A stretch of 64,000 nucleotides of DNA from VXYL01 sp965208525 (GTDB lineage: Bacteria; Pseudomonadota; Gammaproteobacteria; Pseudomonadales; Azotimanducaceae), in the NCBI GenBank assembly GCA_965208525.1, contig OZ242340.1, forward strand, positions 310,001-374,000, written 5' to 3'. The notes beneath the pieces were generated by a model. That model was given only the letters and a program-made list of their open reading frames with translations, did no database searches and had not been told where the DNA came from. Position numbers and translations under genes: made by a program. Positions 59,456-64,000 of this stretch are shown here, one piece after another (position 1 is the first letter of the stretch; each line of letters begins with the position of its first letter).

Positions 59456-61549
59456 ATGCAGTGCGCGCTTCGTTTGGTTCTTGCGTCTACCTGCAGTTTT
59501 CGAGGCAACGGCAGGCGGGCCCTCCGACTTCTGTTTCGCCGGGGCAGCCTAGCTCGCTCGGCCACCGCGGCGTTTTTCGCGGCCGTTCTGGCCAGCCTCG
59601 GCGGCATGGCGGGCGAACTCGAAACCATCGAAATCGTGTCGAACCCCGGCGACGACCAAACCTACTCGTCGGACGGCGAAGACAACACGATCATCTTCCG
59701 CGCCACCTGGGCGGCACTGGTCAGCGTGCGCGGCGCGGATCTCATCTTCACCCTCGGCGACGAGGAACGCGAGGCTTTCTGCCCGCAGACGGAAGACTGC
59801 GGCACCTGCCCGGTGCTCCAAATCGAATGCACATACGTGGTGCAGCCAGGGGATCTGGACGAAGACGGCGTCTCTATACCGCCAGCGTCGGTCCAGCATC
59901 CGTTCCGGGGCAGCATCACCCGCAACGACTCGAACATCAACCAGGCGACCTGCACCACCACCAACACTTCCCAGGAATGCGCGTGGCAGGGCATGCCAGA
60001 CAATCCCGCCCACAAGGTTGACGGCGGCCCGGCGGAGACGGAGGAGACGGAGGAGCCCGAAGAGCCGGAGGATCCGGACCAGGGCAGCGCCGACGAGCAC
60101 ACCGGCCGCACCGCCTCGTCGCTGCTCGGGATCGGCCCGCCGGAGATCGGCACCATCGACGGCGCGGACGACGTCGACTACTACCGCATCGACCTCGCCG
60201 GCAGCGCCACCGTGACCGTCGCCACGGCCGGCCCCACCGACACCCGCGGCGAGCTGCTCGCCGGCAACGGCGCGCTGATCGCCTCCGACGGCGACTCCGG
60301 CCCCGGCGGCAACAACTTCCAGCTGACCGAGGCGCTCGAGGCCGGCGTCTACTACGTCGCCGTCTCGGGTTCCGAGGGCGGCTACGCCCTCACGGCGCTG
60401 CTCGCCGACGCCGGCGACCAGGGCGGCACCGCGGCGAGCTCGACCCTGCTCACCCTCTACGGCGCGGCCGAGGTCGAGAGCGTCTCCGCCATCGGCTCGA
60501 GCGCCCTGCTCTCCACCGTCGGCAGCATCGACGAGGCCATGGCGGACCTCGACTACTTCCGCATCGACGTGCCGCGCGACGGCACCGACGTGACGGTGCG
60601 CAGCGCGGGAAGCACCGACACCGCCGGGCGCCTGCTCGACAGCGCGCTCATGGAGGTCGCGGCCGAGGACGGCGGCGACGGCAACTTCCAGATCGACCAG
60701 ACGCTCGACGCCGGCACCTACTACGTCGAGGTGATGGGCGAGACGGGCCGCTACCGCGTGCTCGCCTCCGGCTCGGACCCCGACTGCGCCTGCGCCGGGG
60801 AGGCGATGGCGGCGATGGATCACGGCGGCACCGACGAGACCTCGACGCTGATGCCGATCGGCCCGCCGCTGACCGGCGAGATCGCCGACGGCGACGACGC
60901 GGACGTGTTCCGCATCGACCTCGCCGGCGACGCCACGCTGACGCTGGCGGCGGCGGGTCAGACCGACACCATGGCCGTGCTGCGCAACGGCGCCGGCGAG
61001 GAGCTGGCGTCGGACGACGCCAGCGGCCCGGCGATGAACTTCTCCATCACCGAGGAGCTGGCCGCCGGCGTGTACTACCTTGCGGTGTCCGGCGGCGCCG
61101 GCAGCTACGCGGTGAGCGCGCAGCTCGGCGGCGACGACTCGGACCACGGCGACACGGCGGGCCTGTCGACGCTGCTGACGCTGTACAGCCAGGACGACGT
61201 CGACAACATCAGGCCGCAGGCGCTCTTGTCGACGGCTGCGGAGATCGACGCCGCGGAGACGGACATGGACGTGTTCCGTCTCGACGTTCCGATGGACATG
61301 ACGGACGTGACGATCCGCAGCGCCGGCGCCCTCGACACCTACGCCTACCTGCGCGACGCGGACGGCATGGAGCTGGCGATGGACGACTCCGACGGCGCCT
61401 TCCGCATCGAGGCGACGCTGGACGCCGGCGTCTACTACGTCGCGGTCGGCGGCCACGAGACCGGACGCTACCGCGTGCTCGCCTGGGGCGAGTCGCAGGT
61501 GGAGTGCGACTGCGCCGGGGACGGCGGCGAGGACGACGACGGCTCGTAG
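59456..61549 (+). CDS. Secreted PPC-repeat protein, tandem copy 2
   Basis: 697 residues from ATG 59456, with CGGGAGGG upstream, as in copy 1. The signal region is longer (to about residue 50) and the N-terminal beta domain (IVSNPGDDQTYSSDGEDNTIIF) is about 70 percent identical by eye. The four PPC domains are almost the same as in copy 1, with small differences such as ATLTLAAAGQTDT for the third domain. The N-terminal domain has diverged more than the PPC part, suggesting gene conversion or selection on the N-terminus. Confidence 0.88.
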   Translation: MQCALRLVLASTCSFRGNGRRALRLLFRRGSLARSATAAFFAAVLASLGGMAGELETIEIVSNPGDDQTYSSDGEDNTIIFRATWAALVSVRGADLIFTLGDEEREAFCPQTEDCGTCPVLQIECTYVVQPGDLDEDGVSIPPASVQHPFRGSITRNDSNINQATCTTTNTSQECAWQGMPDNPAHKVDGGPAETEETEEPEEPEDPDQGSADEHTGRTASSLLGIGPPEIGTIDGADDVDYYRIDLAGSATVTVATAGPTDTRGELLAGNGALIASDGDSGPGGNNFQLTEALEAGVYYVAVSGSEGGYALTALLADAGDQGGTAASSTLLTLYGAAEVESVSAIGSSALLSTVGSIDEAMADLDYFRIDVPRDGTDVTVRSAGSTDTAGRLLDSALMEVAAEDGGDGNFQIDQTLDAGTYYVEVMGETGRYRVLASGSDPDCACAGEAMAAMDHGGTDETSTLMPIGPPLTGEIADGDDADVFRIDLAGDATLTLAAAGQTDTMAVLRNGAGEELASDDASGPAMNFSITEELAAGVYYLAVSGGAGSYAVSAQLGGDDSDHGDTAGLSTLLTLYSQDDVDNIRPQALLSTAAEIDAAETDMDVFRLDVPMDMTDVTIRSAGALDTYAYLRDADGMELAMDDSDGAFRIEATLDAGVYYVAVGGHETGRYRVLAWGESQVECDCAGDGGEDDDGS

Positions 61550-61552
61550 CGC

Positions 61553-61990
61553 CTAGGGCCGCGGGCGACCCAGGCGTCGCCCGTGGCCTACCCCTTTTTG
61601 TACGCCTCGTCGGTGGGAGGCGGAGCCTCCTGGCAGAGGTTGGTTTGTTGGTGGCGTAGTTCGGGTTGGCGCTTCGTTGGCGTTGTCTGGACGCTTGCCT
61701 GCGGTGGGCCTGGCCGGCTCCGCTGCGTGCGCGCCTTCGGCACGCCTGGAGGGCGGGACGCCCTCCGTCCAGCGAGGCCCTCGCATGGCAGGGGGCTGGT
61801 TTGGTGGTGGCGCTGTTCGAGGCTGGCGCTTTGTTGGCGTCGTCTGGAACGCTTGCTTGCGGGTGGGCTTGGCCGGCTCCGCTGCGTGCGCGCCTTCGGC
61901 ACGCTTGGAGGGCGGGACGCCCTCCGTCCAGCGAGGCCCTCGCGTGGCAGGGGCTGTTTGCTTTGGTGTTTGCCGGCGGGCTTTGTTCGA
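61553..61990. repeat. Duplicated flank and two long repeat elements
   Basis: After the shared 3' flank (61553-61645), two copies of the long element lie in tandem at about 61646-61800 and 61800-61985. Each contains TGCGTGCGCGCCTTCGGCACG, GGAGGGCGGGACGCCCTCC and GCGAGGCCCTCGC. They fill the gap before the amidase gene. Confidence 0.85.
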
Positions 61991-62000
61991 GGAGGGCTCG

Positions 62001-63392
62001 CTAACCAAGCTCCGGTTGTCGGTCCGCAAATCCGGTTATGGACTCCACCGCTTTCGCTGCGGAAAGAAGGAAGGCGTCGCCGCGCAGCGGGGCGATCAGT
62101 TGGGCACCTACCGGGAGGTCGCCGGCGAAGCCGGCGGGCAGGGACAGTGCCGGGCAGCCGGTCACCGTGATCAGGCTGCAGCTTTCCATCCACTGGATGT
62201 AGGTTTCCATCGCCACGCCGTCCACTTCCCGCAGCCAGTCCGTGTCTAGGTCGAACGGGAGGACTTGCGTGGTGGGGCCGATCAAGAGGTCGAAGCGCGA
62301 GAAGAACTCGCCGATGCGGCCGATCAGTGCGGCGCGGGCGGGGTCCACCCAGTCGTAGTCGGCAACCGTGAGTTCCTCGCCGGCAGCGAGGTTCCAGCGG
62401 ATGGTGTCCTTGAGTTCGGATTGCTCGGCCGCGGTCATTGCGCCGAATCGGCGCCGAAAGCCGGTGGCGCGCAGGATGTGGAAGATGCGACGGGCGTCCG
62501 TGAGGTCGGGCTTCGCCTCCTCGACGACGGCGCCGGCACCCGTCAAGGCATCTGCTAGGGCGCGGATGCGTTCGCGCACCGCGGCTTCCACGGGCAGGCC
62601 GAAATCCTCGGTCACGGCGATGCGCAAGTCGCTGATGGGGAGTTCGGCCACCGGCGCGAACGAGGCGCCGGGCTCAGGCTGCATGTGCGGGATGCCGGCG
62701 TCCGGGCCGGCAAGGACGGAGAACAGCAAGGCCACATCGTCAATGGTGCGCGCCATGGGCCCGGCGGTGGAGAGGTCTGTCCAAGGCACGCCCGGCGAGC
62801 CGGGCACCCTGCCCGGCGATGGCCGAAAGCCGATGACGTTGCAGAACGCGGCGGGATTGCGCAGCGAACCGCCGGTGTCGCTGCCGTCCGCCACCGGGAT
62901 CATGCGGGCGGCCAGCGCCACCGCGGCGCCGCCGCTGCTGCCGCCGCACGTCTTGGCCGTGTTCCACGGGTTGGCGGTGGCGCCGAAGACACGGTTGAAC
63001 GTCTGTGATCCGGCGCCGAATTCCGGCGTATTGGTCTTGCCCACGGTGACCGCCCCTGCGGCCCGCATCCGCTGCACCATCAGGGCGTCCTGCTCCGGCA
63101 CATGGTTGGCATAGAGGGGCGAGCCGTAGGTGGTGCGGATGCCCTTGGTGGGCACAAGATCCTTGTGAGCGATGGGGAGGCCCTTGAGGGCACCGCGGCC
63201 GGTTCGGTCGTTGTCTAGGGAACGGGCCGTCTCTCTTGCCTGCTCGAAGGTGGTGGTGACGATGGCATTGACCGCCGGGTCCACCGCCTCGATGCGTTCG
63301 ATGTGCGCGTCGAGCACTTCGGCGCAGCTCGCCTCGCCGCGGTCGATCAGGCCCCGGAGGGTTGTTGCGTTCGCTTCCCAGAGTGCTGCCAT
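62001..63392 (-). CDS. Amidase signature family protein
   Basis: 463 residues from ATG 63392, with AAGGA seven bases upstream. The Ser-cisSer-Lys triad is complete: Lys77 in GLPIAHKD, Ser152 in CGGSSGGAA and Ser176 in SDTGGSLRNP. The rest (FGATANPWN, GPMARTIDDVALLF) matches the family. It would hydrolyse a carboxamide; substrates in this family vary widely, so none is assigned. A short gap separates it from the alpha/beta hydrolase gene upstream on the same strand. Confidence 0.94.
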   Translation of the reverse strand: MAALWEANATTLRGLIDRGEASCAEVLDAHIERIEAVDPAVNAIVTTTFEQARETARSLDNDRTGRGALKGLPIAHKDLVPTKGIRTTYGSPLYANHVPEQDALMVQRMRAAGAVTVGKTNTPEFGAGSQTFNRVFGATANPWNTAKTCGGSSGGAAVALAARMIPVADGSDTGGSLRNPAAFCNVIGFRPSPGRVPGSPGVPWTDLSTAGPMARTIDDVALLFSVLAGPDAGIPHMQPEPGASFAPVAELPISDLRIAVTEDFGLPVEAAVRERIRALADALTGAGAVVEEAKPDLTDARRIFHILRATGFRRRFGAMTAAEQSELKDTIRWNLAAGEELTVADYDWVDPARAALIGRIGEFFSRFDLLIGPTTQVLPFDLDTDWLREVDGVAMETYIQWMESCSLITVTGCPALSLPAGFAGDLPVGAQLIAPLRGDAFLLSAAKAVESITGFADRQPELG

Positions 63393-63467
63393 CTTCGCTT
63401 CCTTCACTTTCGTTGGCCGGGCCCCAAGCGATCGCGCTACGGGCCCCACCGCCTTCCGTCTACGCGC

Positions 63468-64000
63468 TCAGCCCTTCAGAAACCCCACCAACAGCCTTGC
63501 CGTTTCCTCAGCACGCTCTTGCTGCACCCAGTGCCCCGCGCCGAGCACCAGATGGACGCCGCGCATGTCCGTGCAGGTTTCGTCGCGCATTCGTTCGAGC
63601 GCGCCGGGACTCTGCCATGTGCCCCAGTCGCTGGCGCCCGAGACGAAGAGCGTCGGCTGATCCAGCGTGCGGCCTGCGAACAGTTCCTGTTCCTGGCGCC
63701 CCACGGCGCCGGAGCGGTAGTGGTTGAGCCCGCCCTGAAAGCCGGTGCGCTCGTACTCGGCGGCATAGACCGCCAGTTCGGCTTCCGGCAACCAACGATT
63801 GGTAGCAATCTCCTCCGCACTTGGCATGTGCTTGGCCACGGTTTCGGCCATGCCGTCGGCCGCGTCCATGACGTAGTAGGTGGGCATCTTGGCCATCTCT
63901 TGCGCCGTGCGGGCGGCGAGCCGGTGCGGCTGGTTGCCCGGCCAGTCGGCGCTCTTGTGGTGGTAGTACGCACGCAGGAAGGCGTGGATGCCTTGCGGGG
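63468..64000 (-). CDS. Alpha/beta hydrolase, C-terminal part (cut by window edge)
   Basis: About 177 residues are visible; the 5' end lies beyond the window. The visible part has AYYHHKSADWPGNQPHRL and MPTYYVMDAADGMAETVAKHMP, typical of the cap region of epoxide-hydrolase-like enzymes. A catalytic Asp lies in the GASDWGTW strand and the catalytic His in GAGHWVQQE. The nucleophile region is not included. Likely an epoxide or ester hydrolase. It is upstream of the amidase in the same direction. Confidence 0.85.
   Translation of the reverse strand, partial: PQGIHAFLRAYYHHKSADWPGNQPHRLAARTAQEMAKMPTYYVMDAADGMAETVAKHMPSAEEIATNRWLPEAELAVYAAEYERTGFQGGLNHYRSGAVGRQEQELFAGRTLDQPTLFVSGASDWGTWQSPGALERMRDETCTDMRGVHLVLGAGHWVQQERAEETARLLVGFLKG

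Noticed and set aside
1..64000. tRNA, rRNA or CRISPR genes
   Set aside because: No cloverleaf, rRNA core sequence or repeat-spacer array was recognised by eye. A tRNA scan would settle it.

Overview
The window is GC-rich DNA (roughly two-thirds G+C by eye) from a Gram-negative bacterium. A complete-looking general secretion pathway (type II secretion) gene set, a large TonB-dependent receptor, an outer-membrane barrel protein and several lipoproteins show an outer membrane. The protein families and gene style fit a free-living or host-associated gammaproteobacterium, but no rRNA, tRNA or housekeeping marker is present, so the placement is an inference.

Layout. (1) 1-16 kb is an accessory island: three paralogous secreted proteins of unknown function (90-1817, 2741-4585, 11187-13007), each followed by the same hairpin terminator; a P4-type tyrosine integrase; an M28-like protein that has lost metal ligands; a Fic protein; a MazEF toxin-antitoxin pair; two related coiled-coil/membrane-anchor proteins; and two tandem Uma2-type nuclease-like genes. 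(2) 16-30 kb holds the type II secretion system, broken into three transcription blocks: gspD-gspC on minus, gspH-I-J-K-L-M on plus, gspG, gspF and gspE on minus. An Rpn-like nuclease gene and a third Uma2 gene sit in the gaps. (3) 30-48 kb is metabolic: class III aminotransferase, alanine racemase, cupin, CaiB-type CoA transferase, a SPOR/outer-membrane-barrel fusion, DUF454 membrane protein, PaaI-like thioesterase, VOC protein, AGPS-like flavoprotein, DUF1080 protein, a molybdopterin hydroxylase large subunit, a GMC oxidoreductase with its small subunit, and a CRTAC1-like lipoprotein. (4) 47-57 kb is envelope and TPR proteins around a 1448-residue TonB receptor. (5) 57-62 kb is a tandem duplication of a PPC-repeat secreted protein. 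(6) 62-64 kb holds an amidase and a truncated alpha/beta hydrolase.

The most distinctive feature is a dense set of interspersed palindromic repeats of several families, often built from two adjacent hairpins. Most lie between genes, but several lie in frame inside coding sequences: the leader of gspK (a 105-bp, 35-codon unit repeated twice), the n-region of gspD, the leader and a linker of the SPOR-barrel protein, and the leader of a TPR lipoprotein. They appear to have spread without breaking the reading frames, mainly in N-terminal leaders and linkers of exported proteins.

How the parts may work together (inference): the type II system could export the secreted paralogues and the PPC-repeat proteins, while the TonB receptor, TPR proteins and oxidoreductases suggest scavenging of organic substrates. 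The island genes (integrase, Fic, MazEF, Uma2, Rpn) are typical mobile or conflict-related cargo.
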